This document shows positions 1-8,674 of a stretch of 64,000 bases of DNA, one piece after another (within the stretch, counting starts at the first letter, position 1; every line of letters starts with the position of its first letter). Source of the DNA: Bacillus sp. AFS055030 (GTDB lineage: Bacteria > Bacillota > Bacilli > Bacillales > Bacillaceae_G); contig NZ_NUGT01000001.1 of NCBI RefSeq assembly GCF_002574545.1, positions 1 to 64,000 on the forward strand, given 5' to 3'. A model generated the notes under the pieces. It was not told where the DNA came from and made no database searches. It worked only from the letters and a program-made list of their open reading frames with translations. The translations under genes were made by a program, and so were the position numbers.

Positions 1-38
1 TTTACAAAGGGTACATTTTAAAAATGACTTCTTCTTTT

Positions 39-962
39 TTATTTCCAACGATTGGGGTGTATTGTTTCACCTAATAAAGAAATTTTAAGCTTTTCAGGTT
101 TTATTTTTTTCCTTTTCCATTCAGAACATAATCGCTCTAGAGCCTCAAAAGGTGTATCATCTGCAAGTTTAAATGTTCCGTAATGCATTGGGATAAATAA
201 ATTTGCATTTAAATCTAAAAACGCTTGAACAGCTTCTTCTGGAGACATATGGTTGTGTTTCATAAACCATTCTGGTTCATAAGCTCCAATTGGAATGAGT
301 GCTGTATCAATTTGAAATCTTTTACCGATTTCTTTGAAGCCTGAAAAATAAGCACTATCACCAACATGATAAATACAATCATTAGAAGTTTTGAATACAA
401 ATCCACCCCAATGTGACTTATTTTTGTCAAATAAAGTTCTCTTTGTCCAATGTTGGGAAGGTACAAATGAAACGTTGATCCCTAAAAAGTTCTTTGTCTC
501 CCACCAATTCATTTCATGGACATTTTTAAAGCCTTTACTAAAAAATTTTTGTTTTAACCCGATTGGTAAAATAAATTGAGTTTTTTTAGGGAAATGCCGT
601 AATGTATTAAAATCTAGATGATCATAGTGACCATGAGAAATACAAATTATGTCAATTGGCGGTAATTCAGATATAAGTATTCCTGGTTTTGACAATCGCT
701 TCTTTAAAGCCATTTGATTAGCATAAACAGGATCAGTTAATATATTGACTCCTTTTATTTGAATTAAAAAAGTAGAGTGTCCAATCCAGGTAATAGTTGT
801 TTCATTACGATTTGATTTTAAATAGGAAATTTTTTTATTGCTACATTGTTGAATTACATTACTATAATCTTTTTTAGTCTTACTTCTTTCGATTCCGCAT
901 TTGATAAAATCTTTAAAAGTTTTACGATAACTTGTGTCTAAATTTTTATATTTTTTTGCCAT
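39..962 (-). CDS. MBL-fold metallo-hydrolase
   Basis: Metallo-beta-lactamase-fold hydrolase of about 307 residues, probably cytoplasmic. The metal-binding motif HGHYDHLD is clear near residue 110, followed by HWTKRT, a GDSAYF strand and a late HYGTF histidine, as in the UlaG/NAPE-PLD-like branch that cleaves phosphodiester or lactone substrates. The exact substrate cannot be read from the sequence. I chose the ATG at 962 (MAKKYKN) because an AAAGGAAG ribosome site lies 8 nt before it; the longer reading from a TTG at 980 would overlap that site. It stands alone, divergent from the Sco1-like gene. Confidence 0.85.
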   Translation of the reverse strand: MAKKYKNLDTSYRKTFKDFIKCGIERSKTKKDYSNVIQQCSNKKISYLKSNRNETTITWIGHSTFLIQIKGVNILTDPVYANQMALKKRLSKPGILISELPPIDIICISHGHYDHLDFNTLRHFPKKTQFILPIGLKQKFFSKGFKNVHEMNWWETKNFLGINVSFVPSQHWTKRTLFDKNKSHWGGFVFKTSNDCIYHVGDSAYFSGFKEIGKRFQIDTALIPIGAYEPEWFMKHNHMSPEEAVQAFLDLNANLFIPMHYGTFKLADDTPFEALERLCSEWKRKKIKPEKLKISLLGETIHPNRWK

Positions 963-1132
963 TATCAGTCTTCCTTTCAAGATTCTTTATCAATATGTTT
1001 AGTTTAACGATACTTTGTAACAGTATCATTTGAAAAATTTTAAATATATATGTTAATTAGTTTAAATTATTAGTTAGAAACTCTTGGTTTTTGATACAAT
1101 GGACAAGTACAAAGCAACATAGGGGGATAAGT

Positions 1133-1717
1133 ATGAAGAAAAATACGGTATTTGTGACAATAATCTTGACGTTATGTCTAGCATTATTAAGTGGTTGTGG
1201 AAATAAAATTGATAATCCGTTAAATTGGGATTTAGAAAAATTTACATACACTAACCAGGACGGTAAGTCTTTTGGGACAAAAGATTTAAAGGGAAAAGTG
1301 TGGCTAGCAGATTTTATCTTTACAAGTTGTGAAACAGTTTGTCCGCCAATGACAGCAAATATGGTAAAACTTCAACAAAAGGCTGCAGCGAAGAAGTTAA
1401 ATGTAAACTTCATCTCATTTAGTATTGATCCTGAAGTAGATACACCACAATTATTAACTACATACGCAAATAAATTTAATGCTGATTTTAGTAATTGGAA
1501 TTTTTTAACAGGATATTCTCAAAAACACATTGAAAAATTTGCTTCTGAAAATTTTAAAACAATTGTAAAAAAACCTGAAAACAATTCACAAGTTATCCAT
1601 GGTACTAAATTTTATTTAATTGATCAAAACGGAAAAATCGTCAAAGATTATAGTGGTGTAAGTAAAGTGCCATTTGATGAGATTTTATCTGATATCGAGA
1701 TTTTGACAAGCAAATAA
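1133..1717 (+). CDS. SCO1/SenC family lipoprotein (copper chaperone for cytochrome oxidase)
   Basis: Membrane-anchored thioredoxin-fold protein of the Sco1/SenC family (194 aa), which delivers copper to the CuA site of cytochrome c oxidase. The N-terminus is a lipoprotein signal with lipobox LLSGC. The copper-binding CETVCP motif (CxxxC) is near residue 80 and the partner histidine is in VIHGTKFYLID. The start is the ATG at 1133, preceded by AGGGGGA; the extension back to a TTG at 1091 has no ribosome site. B. subtilis YpmQ (BsSco) is the likely counterpart. A terminator follows. Confidence 0.9.
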   Translation: MKKNTVFVTIILTLCLALLSGCGNKIDNPLNWDLEKFTYTNQDGKSFGTKDLKGKVWLADFIFTSCETVCPPMTANMVKLQQKAAAKKLNVNFISFSIDPEVDTPQLLTTYANKFNADFSNWNFLTGYSQKHIEKFASENFKTIVKKPENNSQVIHGTKFYLIDQNGKIVKDYSGVSKVPFDEILSDIEILTSK

Positions 1718-1749
1718 CGCTGCGTATAAGTAAAAAAATTTATTAGTAA

Positions 1750-1784
1750 AAAACTGAGTTTCTAAAAGATACTCAGTTTTTTTT
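1750..1784 (+). terminator. Rho-independent terminator after sco
   Basis: Stem AAAACTGAGT/ACTCAGTTTT with an 11-nt loop, followed by a T run. It ends the Sco1-like gene and faces the convergent Hsp20 gene. Confidence 0.8.
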
Positions 1785-1855
1785 ATTGAATTTAGTTATT
1801 TGTGATGTCGTTTTAAAATCTTTAAATTTCACAGGATTTGCTTTTTTGATACTTT

Positions 1856-2341
1856 TTAGTCTAAAAAGATTTGTTTTTGGTATTCAGGTAATTTTGTACC
1901 TTTTATAACAAGCATTCCGTTTTCGTATGATGCACTTGCAGTTGTTGCATTAATTGGATAAGGTAATTTTACGATTCTTTGGGATTGGCTATAAGAATAT
2001 TTTTTATAGGAGTAATTTGATTGATCATTTTGTACTTCAGTAGTCGAATCAGTTTTTAAGCCAATCGTTAAAATTGTACCTTCAAGGTCCATATATATTT
2101 GTTCTTTACTGACACCTGGCATACTTGCTTGAATGATTAATTCTTCACCATTTTCAATGATATCTACTCCGATTGAGGAAAAAACTCCATGCTTATGAAA
2201 GAATTTATCAATTTCATCAAAAAGACCTCTAATAGGCGACTGATCAATTAGATCATCCACCTTTTTTAAATAATGTTGAAAATCAATAGATGAATGACTT
2301 TGTTTTTCATCTTGAGCGTTGTTTTTTTCTTTTTCACTCAT
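1856..2341 (-). CDS. Hsp20/alpha-crystallin family small heat shock protein
   Basis: ATP-independent holdase of the small heat-shock family, about 161 aa. The alpha-crystallin domain fills the C-terminal half: GVDIIENGEELIIQASMPGVSKEQI, then TILTIGL, then a final strand ASYENGMLVIKGTKL. The N-terminal part is charged and low in complexity. The start is set by AGGAGG at 2349-2354 (minus strand), 7 nt before the ATG of MSEKEK; an ATG two codons earlier sits too close to it. Similar to spore-associated Hsp20-like proteins of Bacillus (CotM/CotP type), but that link is a guess. Confidence 0.85.
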   Translation of the reverse strand: MSEKEKNNAQDEKQSHSSIDFQHYLKKVDDLIDQSPIRGLFDEIDKFFHKHGVFSSIGVDIIENGEELIIQASMPGVSKEQIYMDLEGTILTIGLKTDSTTEVQNDQSNYSYKKYSYSQSQRIVKLPYPINATTASASYENGMLVIKGTKLPEYQKQIFLD

Positions 2342-2595
2342 ATTCATACCTCCTATCATTCCGACTAACGCAGTATATGTAAAGAGCTTAAACACTGTGC
2401 ATGTTTAGCCACTAGATTTTTTTTAGATGAGTATCAATTAATAAATAGTATTTCTTTAATTAAAATTTTAGATTTTGTCCATGCACTAAAACACTTAGGT
2501 TTACCTGTGTGTTTTTAATTGTAAAAAGGCCGTATTATTCATAAATTCAATACAATGAACGTAAAATGTAGGAGAAATGTCGGAAAGTGGGGGAA

Positions 2596-4515
2596 ATGAC
2601 TTTGAAATTAAAACGCGCATTGACCCAGAAATTAGCGAAAAAAATTCACAACTTTTTATTCCTTGGAAAAATTGTTACAGAAAGAGTAGTGGGCCAAGAG
2701 AAGCAGAGCTTACTGTTTTATGAAGATGAAGATCATATTCGTTTTTATGTTGAGTGCTTATCTCCAATTCCAGCAAAATTAAAAGCTAGCTTTTCAACTC
2801 AAGATGTTTTGTTTGTAGGGACAACTGCAAATAAAAATAATGAAAGTAAAATAAAACCACTAATTAAAAGTAAGAAAAAAGATGACATAATTGAAGGTTT
2901 AAAAAAATTTTTTGATTCTAAATTAGTTATGTTTCGTCTTGAATATGCAAATGAAGTCATCACAGCAGATTTAGTTGAGTTTTTTGATGGGAAGCGGGAC
3001 ACTACCTATCATCTACTACCTGTCATTGAACTTAGGGGAGAGGGAAAGCGAGAAGAGGTCGAAAACCGACTAATCAAAGGATCGTTGCCAATTCATTTGC
3101 CAAAATATTTTAATGATTTTGATCAACCAGAATTTGTTTTTTATGAGAATAGACTATATGGCAATTTGTTTTTGAAATCGATGATGAATGATATCAGTTA
3201 CTTAGAAAAACAAAATGAAGTTACATTTCTAGATTATGATGAAGATGAACTTAAAAAGTCTTTTATTCATTTAAATCATTTAATTTATTTTATTTCCCAA
3301 AAACATTGGGAAGAGTTGAGTAAAAACTTTAAAAAAGAATGTAAAGAACTTATTTATACGCAAGAATTTACTGAGAAACAAGCTTTTCCAATTGAGTGGA
3401 GTAATGATTCTGAAAGTGCATTTATTGAACGATTTTATCAAAATTGTTTGCAGCAAGGCTTGTTATATGAAAAAAAAGACATTATTAATTTTCATATATG
3501 TTGTAAATTCCAAGCTCTAACAATTTTAGGTGGTGTAAGTGGTACAGGGAAGTCTCAATTAGCCCGTATATATGGCGAAACGTTAGGGCTTGAATTTGGG
3601 AAGGAGTTATTATTTGTTCCAATCTCTCCGTCATATCGAGAACATTATGATTTATTAGGATATTTAAATCCTCAAACTGGTATTTATATAGATTCTGAGA
3701 CTGGTTTAACGAAATTACTAATCGAAGCTGAACAATTTCCACATAGGATGTATATGGTGATTTTTGATGAAATGAATCTTTCTCAAATTGAACATTGGTT
3801 TAGTAAATTTCTATCAATTTTAGAAATGCCTCAAGAAAAGAGAGTCATTACCTTATTCCATGATCATAATGTAGTCATTAATCAGTATTATAAGCCTAAA
3901 GTTAGAATAGGAAATAATATTATTTTTGTTGGAACAGTTAACTTTGATGAAACTTCAAGTGAATTTTCTTTAAGATTGTTAGATCGTGTAAACATCATCT
4001 CACTTAGATCTACGTCATTCGTAAATTATGCAGAAAAAATGACTAATGAAAATATTTATGAGGCTGTACCACAAATTTATATCAATGCAGAAAATTATAG
4101 TAATTGGACAAAGAAAACCTTAAGTGCATCTGAGCTTACAAGTGATGAATTAAAGTTTTTTGATGAGTTTAATAAAATAGTTGAACAATCATTAAGCGAG
4201 AGAATTATTTCTCCACGTATGATAAAAGATTTATCCAATTATTTAGCAAACATTCCTACACTTCCTTCCCATATTCAATTCGAACGTAGAGAAGCAATCG
4301 ATCTCTTTGTTAAACAACGCGTATTAACGAAAGTTAGGGGATTATTTGCTAATTTAGAAGAATTAATTGGTACAGGTGAAGGGAACGAACAAGAAGGGCT
4401 CCTAAATATGGTCATGAAATCTAATCTAGGGAGATCAATTTCTGACTTTGAGTATTCCATGAAAGAATTGAAAAAGAAGAGAAAGCAGCTGGAGATTGAT
4501 GGTTATGTCAACTAA
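2596..4515 (+). CDS. McrB-like AAA+ ATPase/GTPase, type IV restriction; N-terminus probably frameshifted
   Basis: Motor subunit of a McrBC-like modification-dependent restriction system. The AAA+ core begins around residue 310 with Walker A GGVSGTGKSQ, Walker B IFDEMNLSQIEHWF (the McrB-type DEMN motif), and sensor region FVGTVNFDETSSEF. A charged tail follows. The N-terminal 300 residues would hold the specificity domain; I do not recognise it. The 3' end overlaps the McrC-like gene by about 11 nt, so the two are co-translated. Oddity: the frame opening at ATG 2577 reads a more natural protein (MSESGNDFEIKTRIDPEISE...) that hits a stop just after four Ts at 2721-2724, exactly where the present frame becomes convincing. 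One extra T would explain this. The ATG at 2596 is only the best start in the intact frame. Confidence 0.8.
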   Translation: MTLKLKRALTQKLAKKIHNFLFLGKIVTERVVGQEKQSLLFYEDEDHIRFYVECLSPIPAKLKASFSTQDVLFVGTTANKNNESKIKPLIKSKKKDDIIEGLKKFFDSKLVMFRLEYANEVITADLVEFFDGKRDTTYHLLPVIELRGEGKREEVENRLIKGSLPIHLPKYFNDFDQPEFVFYENRLYGNLFLKSMMNDISYLEKQNEVTFLDYDEDELKKSFIHLNHLIYFISQKHWEELSKNFKKECKELIYTQEFTEKQAFPIEWSNDSESAFIERFYQNCLQQGLLYEKKDIINFHICCKFQALTILGGVSGTGKSQLARIYGETLGLEFGKELLFVPISPSYREHYDLLGYLNPQTGIYIDSETGLTKLLIEAEQFPHRMYMVIFDEMNLSQIEHWFSKFLSILEMPQEKRVITLFHDHNVVINQYYKPKVRIGNNIIFVGTVNFDETSSEFSLRLLDRVNIISLRSTSFVNYAEKMTNENIYEAVPQIYINAENYSNWTKKTLSASELTSDELKFFDEFNKIVEQSLSERIISPRMIKDLSNYLANIPTLPSHIQFERREAIDLFVKQRVLTKVRGLFANLEELIGTGEGNEQEGLLNMVMKSNLGRSISDFEYSMKELKKKRKQLEIDGYVN

Positions 4516-6376
4516 TAATAGTCCTGAAATTTTTGAGCCTCTTTACCTACCATTTACGATCGCAATTCTTGTCGGAACTAGGGGGAAAGAGGAAAAAATA
4601 TCTCTTGATGCACTCACAATGAACCCAAAAGAGGCTTACTTATTTGCCTATGAAATACAAGAATTAAAAAGATTTTTATTTCAAGTTGATGGAGATTTTG
4701 ACGGTGAAATAACGTTTATTTGGAATAATCTTTATCATTTTCAACAAGAAAACCTGGATGATCAGCAGTATGTTTTTACATCTGAAAAAAGAAAAATATT
4801 AATATATGAACATGGTAAAACCGAGAATGCTTATCCTTGGAGATGTGGATATTATGAGTTTTGTATTATTTATCAAGATCAACACTTTTACGGAATGATT
4901 AAAATAGTACCGAAAAATTTAGATTATGATCAATTAGAATGGATGCATTCAACATTAAATCAACAAATTAACGGAATAATGAATGACTCACAATATTTTA
5001 AAAAATCATCCGCTTCGTTTACTCAAAATGGAACAATGTACTTTTGGCCAATTATACGATTTATCGAGGCAAATGAAGAGAGATTACTAGTTGCAATTCA
5101 ACAATTTATTAGTAAATTAAAGCGGAAACAAAAAAAGGAATATGAATTAAAAAGGCAAGTAAAAAAAATAGATTTTAATACAATTAGATGGACATTATTG
5201 CATCCAGCAATTTCAAATGCAACTAATTTAACGATGCAACCAGTTGTTCAAGAAGAAAATTATATTGATGAAATAAAATATGCTAAAAATAAAGTTCGGA
5301 AATTTCTACTTACAATTGAAACGCTATTAACCTTTGTAAAATATGAATTAGTAAAAGATAAAAATAAAATGGATCAAATTGATTTCCAAGTGAAGGATAT
5401 TGAAAAAATGATTCAGAATGTAGTTGGGAATGGCTCAATAACTGATCGAGAAAAGGCAAAATATAGACAATCAAAAATGTTAAAAGAACTAGAATTAGAA
5501 AAATTAACTAAAAGCGTTTCGGAAAAAGAACGCATTACGAATTCCTTGGAAAAACTGTATGAAGTCTATTTTAGAGAATATACAATTGGAATCTTTCGCA
5601 TAGCCACAGATACTGATACTTCGAAATATCCAGCTAGTCCATCGAAAGTATTTCTAAATTTTATTCATTCCTTAAGCTTGTTTGATAAAAAGGTAAAGGA
5701 ATACGGAAAAAAACAAATGCTTTTACCTGTTTATAAGCCAACTTTTTTACTATATGAATATTTTGTCTTTTTCTCATTATGTGATATTTTCTTAAAGCTA
5801 AAATTTAAAAATGATTCTGAACCATTAGGCGAACAGATTTTAATGTATATAAAAGACGATGAATTAATGGATGGGGCATTTGTGACGTTAGAAAATAAAA
5901 GTTGGATTATTAACTTAGTTTATAACGAAATTATTGAGGGAAGTCCACAAGTATCACTGTTAAAAGGAACAAATTTTTTTAGTGGTGAAGAATCGAAAAA
6001 ACCAGATATAAGATTAGATTTTTATCGAAAAAAAAATAAAGAATACGTCGCTTCGATCATTTTTGAAATTAAATATAGTCCAATGTTTAATATTTATCAA
6101 CCAGTAGGGAATACAAAGGCAATGGAACAAATGTATAAATACTGGGGCCTTAAGTATGTAGAACGTGTTAATGGAAAAATGACATTTGTGCGAAAACCGA
6201 TTAATGAAGTGATTTGTTTATATCCGGGGAGTAATGTTCATCGTAAAGTTCTCGAAGCCGGTTGTGGTACTTATATTCAGTTTTATCCTAAGAAAAAGGG
6301 CGATGATTCTTATGAACTAGTAGGGGAAAGAGAGTTAGTAGAAATAATAAACAGAACTCTCGAAGAACTTAGATAG
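4505..6376 (+). CDS. McrC-like DUF2357 protein with PD-(D/E)XK nuclease domain
   Basis: Nuclease partner of the McrB-like ATPase just upstream, about 623 aa. The first two thirds match the DUF2357 type of McrC homologue, with a long helical, probably coiled-coil stretch around residues 260-360. The C-terminal third carries a PD-(D/E)XK site: KKPDIRLDF, then IIFEIKYSP, the acidic and lysine residues that bind metal and cut. The start is either ATG 4499 or 4505; GGAG at 4491-4494 favours 4505. No methylase or third subunit is adjacent, consistent with a type IV rather than type I-III system. DUF2357-type McrC proteins occur in the CoCoNuT group; membership here is inference. Confidence 0.82.
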   Translation: MSTNNSPEIFEPLYLPFTIAILVGTRGKEEKISLDALTMNPKEAYLFAYEIQELKRFLFQVDGDFDGEITFIWNNLYHFQQENLDDQQYVFTSEKRKILIYEHGKTENAYPWRCGYYEFCIIYQDQHFYGMIKIVPKNLDYDQLEWMHSTLNQQINGIMNDSQYFKKSSASFTQNGTMYFWPIIRFIEANEERLLVAIQQFISKLKRKQKKEYELKRQVKKIDFNTIRWTLLHPAISNATNLTMQPVVQEENYIDEIKYAKNKVRKFLLTIETLLTFVKYELVKDKNKMDQIDFQVKDIEKMIQNVVGNGSITDREKAKYRQSKMLKELELEKLTKSVSEKERITNSLEKLYEVYFREYTIGIFRIATDTDTSKYPASPSKVFLNFIHSLSLFDKKVKEYGKKQMLLPVYKPTFLLYEYFVFFSLCDIFLKLKFKNDSEPLGEQILMYIKDDELMDGAFVTLENKSWIINLVYNEIIEGSPQVSLLKGTNFFSGEESKKPDIRLDFYRKKNKEYVASIIFEIKYSPMFNIYQPVGNTKAMEQMYKYWGLKYVERVNGKMTFVRKPINEVICLYPGSNVHRKVLEAGCGTYIQFYPKKKGDDSYELVGERELVEIINRTLEELR

Positions 6377-6446
6377 TCAAAAATTGAACAGTTAGCGGTT
6401 CAATTGTATTTGTAATGTTTGAAGAAAATCAACTGAAAATTTTCTG

Positions 6447-6484
6447 TGCCCTTTACCAATCGATGGCATTGGGCATATTTTTTT
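6447..6484 (+). terminator. Terminator after the McrBC-like operon
   Basis: TGCCC/GGGCA outer stem with an internal CCA/TGG pairing and a following T-rich tract. Confidence 0.6.
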
Positions 6485-6631
6485 AAAAGAACTTTGACAT
6501 TTTCATACATTGTTAACTTTATATAGGATGAAATTAAATTTCGATTGAAAACTGACAATAAAGTATTTTATCTATACTAGAAAACTAATTATAAGATAAT
6601 TTTGATTTCACAAATTATACATATTTAGTTA

Positions 6632-6645
6632 TGTAAGCGTTGCCA
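6632..6645 (+). promoter_or_regulatory. cre-like (CcpA) site
   Basis: TGTAAGCGTTGCCA differs from the consensus TGWAANCGNTNWCA at one position. It lies about 160 bp before the acyltransferase-like gene. The rest of the 426-bp gap (6377-6802) is AT-rich and shows nothing else I can name. A single match in AT-rich DNA is weak evidence. Confidence 0.3.
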
Positions 6646-6802
6646 AAAGCTAAAATTTACCATACAATAGAGCCATATATAAACAGACCTATAATAAAAT
6701 AACTAAATAGAATGAAAGAGATCATATTAATATTTGGTATAAACGGTGTTTTATGAACGTAAGATAATAATATTTATATAGGAATTTTAGGGGTGAGTGA
6801 GA

Positions 6803-7360
6803 GTGTTTCGTGTTATTCATACAAAAGAAGAAAATAATTTATTTAACGAGCTTTGGGGAGATTTTTGTGAAGAAAACGAAATACCTTTCTTAGTAAGAAG
6901 TAATGAAGTTACTCGTTATGGAATTTGTAATTCGGATAAAAAATTAATTGGTACCCTCGAGTTTAGTAAATATAATATTGAAAATGAGGAAAATGATAAA
7001 TACTATTATAACTTTTCCGAAAACAAATACATCAAATATATTCAAAATGAAAAAATCTATGAAATTGGTAAATTATTAATTACAAGGGAAAATAGAGGGA
7101 AGGGATTTTTTAAACAAATTTTACTAGCATGCTATGATCATGCAAATCACACTAATGCTGATTGGTATATTGGTACAATAAATAAAAGACTATATATGTT
7201 TGCTAGAAGTGCAGGATTTAAAATTTTACCGATTGATGAATATTTTGAAATAAGTGATGATATAATCGCTGTACCATTTTTATTGGATATTAAGCATGCT
7301 ATTAAACTATTGAAATATTCGAATGAATTCAAAGAAATATTAATGTATTACGATAAGTAA
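6803..7360 (+). CDS. GNAT-like N-acyltransferase family protein
   Basis: Protein of 185 aa resembling the acyl-homoserine-lactone-synthase/GNAT-like branch of acyltransferases. Visible features are RYGICNSDKKLIGTLEF (substrate-side strand), then EIGKLLITRENRGKGFFKQIL, which fits the beta4-alpha3 acyl-CoA loop with an R-x-x-G-K-G pattern. A late YMFARSAGFKILP matches the GNAT C-terminal signature. Donor and acceptor are unknown. Two GTG starts are possible; AGGGGTGA ahead gives better spacing to the GTG at 6803 than to 6797. It is a single-gene unit with a bidirectional terminator behind it. Confidence 0.65.
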   Translation: MFRVIHTKEENNLFNELWGDFCEENEIPFLVRSNEVTRYGICNSDKKLIGTLEFSKYNIENEENDKYYYNFSENKYIKYIQNEKIYEIGKLLITRENRGKGFFKQILLACYDHANHTNADWYIGTINKRLYMFARSAGFKILPIDEYFEISDDIIAVPFLLDIKHAIKLLKYSNEFKEILMYYDK

Positions 7361-7364
7361 TTGC

Positions 7365-7397
7365 GAAAAACTCAGGGATTCAACCTGAGTTTTTCAA
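7365..7397. terminator. Bidirectional terminator
   Basis: Perfect stem GAAAAACTCAGG/CCTGAGTTTTTC with a 7-nt loop between convergent genes. Confidence 0.85.
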
Positions 7398-7404
7398 ATT
7401 AATC

Positions 7405-7596
7405 CTATTCTTGCTCAAGAATACCTGCAGCCTGATGCGTTTGATTATAAGCTGTTTGACAAGCTTGAAGCGCTTGTTCGATTCTTTCATGGTTTTGTGG
7501 TTTTTCAACAGTTTCTAATGCAGATTGAAGACATTCAATTGCGTGTTTAAGTTCAGTAGTTGCATCCTGAGTATATTGACGCGCATTTTTTTGCAT
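7405..7596 (-). CDS. Small helical protein, function unknown
   Basis: A 63-residue acidic, almost wholly helical protein (MQKNARQYTQDATTEL...) with two cysteines about 25 residues apart and no membrane segment or signal. The ATG at 7596 has a strong AGGAGG site 7-8 nt ahead; the longer reading would start inside or before that site. I do not recognise the family; small DUF-type Bacillus proteins linked with sporulation have a similar look. It is a monocistron facing the acyltransferase-like gene. Confidence 0.7.
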   Translation of the reverse strand: MQKNARQYTQDATTELKHAIECLQSALETVEKPQNHERIEQALQACQTAYNQTHQAAGILEQE

Positions 7597-7649
7597 AGAA
7601 ATTCCTCCTTTCATACAATTTTATTTTTGACCAACATTCTTTTTAGTAT

Positions 7650-7682
7650 GTAAAAAAACGTAGAAGAAAATTCTTCTACGTT
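7650..7682 (-). terminator. Terminator for the downstream minus-strand HTH gene
   Basis: Stem AACGTAGAAGAA/TTCTTCTACGTT followed on the minus strand by a T run. Confidence 0.75.
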
Positions 7683-7729
7683 TTCTCAAATGCCTAGTTG
7701 CTTAAGGCTTCTTAATCTATAAACATGTT

Positions 7730-8194
7730 TTAAACTCCAAAGATAGACAAAATTGCAAACCGTTTTTTCGGTTTAAATGCTATAATCTTTTTCTGATCCT
7801 CTAAATCTGCTTTTAATAAGGTTACTTGTTCATTTAATTGTTCAACTTGGTTTTCAAGTTGAACAACTATTTTCTTTAAATCTTCAATTTCACAACGATG
7901 TTCTAGTATTTGTACTGAAACAACTTCATTCGCTTTTGTTTCAACTTTTTCTTCAAGTTTTATTAATTTTTGTGTTAATTCTTTAATAATGTCAGTTTGA
8001 TTAGTATCATTAGGTTTTGTTTCGTTCGTTTGCATAGAAGCCTCATAAATTTCTTTAATTTGTTCGATTTGTTCTTCTGTAAATAAATAGCCATTATGAG
8101 TTTTCTCTACCTTTAATTTTCCTTTTTTTAGAAAATATAATACTTTTTTATTTGTTAATTGCAGTTGTTCTGCCACTTGAGAAGTTGTATACAT
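7730..8194 (-). CDS. MerR-type HTH, coiled-coil DNA-binding protein (RacA/DUF3967-like)
   Basis: Protein of 154 aa with three parts. Residues 1-50 form a MerR-like winged helix (YTTSQVAEQLQLTNKKVLYFLKKGKL). Residues 65-140 form a heptad-rich coiled coil (LTQKLIKLEEKVE, VVQLENQVEQLNEQVTLL). The end is a short basic then hydrophobic tail, KPKKRFAILSIFGV, that could bind membrane. This plan is shared by the chromosome-anchoring protein RacA and plasmid DUF3967 proteins; which one cannot be decided here. AGGAGG precedes the ATG. A role in DNA anchoring at the membrane is inferred. Confidence 0.65.
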   Translation of the reverse strand: MYTTSQVAEQLQLTNKKVLYFLKKGKLKVEKTHNGYLFTEEQIEQIKEIYEASMQTNETKPNDTNQTDIIKELTQKLIKLEEKVETKANEVVSVQILEHRCEIEDLKKIVVQLENQVEQLNEQVTLLKADLEDQKKIIAFKPKKRFAILSIFGV

Positions 8195-8674
8195 ACGAAT
8201 TCCTCCTCCAAATAATTTATATATTAAAAAATTCTTTATAAAAATTCACATTCCTTCGAGGTTGACAAAACTAGTGTTGACTCGGCAAAAGTTCTTAAAA
8301 TACTTAGAATATAGTTGTTCTAAACATTCAAAATGGCTGAATATGTAAACTTAATTACTTTTGTATTGGATTTTAGCGAAATACGGTTATTTACGGCTTT
8401 ATTGACGTCATATTCTACAAATTTTATAAAAAGTTGATAAATAGCAAATAATGCCAAGCGTTTAAAGAAGAAGGAAAAAAGAAATATGGTAAAGAATGGT
8501 AAGTTAAGAGAGAGAGAGTATTAAGTAGGAAATACAGAACCCGTTTCTAAAATCGTTTTAAGTACGCCTAAATAAAAAAATTTTGATAACAAATTATTTT
8601 ACTGAATATACTAAGATAAGCCTAATTTAAAATTATGAAGATGGCCTTCACTTCCAATTGGAGGGATGACTCAA
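8195..8674. other. 480-bp intergenic region, no gene seen
   Basis: Divergent upstream region of the HTH gene and the CNNM-type gene. I looked for the conserved cores of the Mg2+ (M-box) and Mn2+ (yybP-ykoY) riboswitches, which would suit the downstream family, and did not find them. A purine-rich GA tract lies near 8505-8520. No open frame is convincing. Confidence 0.4.

Noticed and set aside
2711-2730. Programmed +1 frameshift in the McrB-like gene
   Set aside because: The site reads GTT TTA TGA; re-pairing of the Leu tRNA in the +1 frame would be poor and no stimulating Shine-Dalgarno-like element precedes it. A simple one-base change is more likely.
8195-8674. Mg2+ or Mn2+ riboswitch before the CNNM-type gene
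   Set aside because: The conserved M-box and yybP-ykoY cores are absent on reading the leader.
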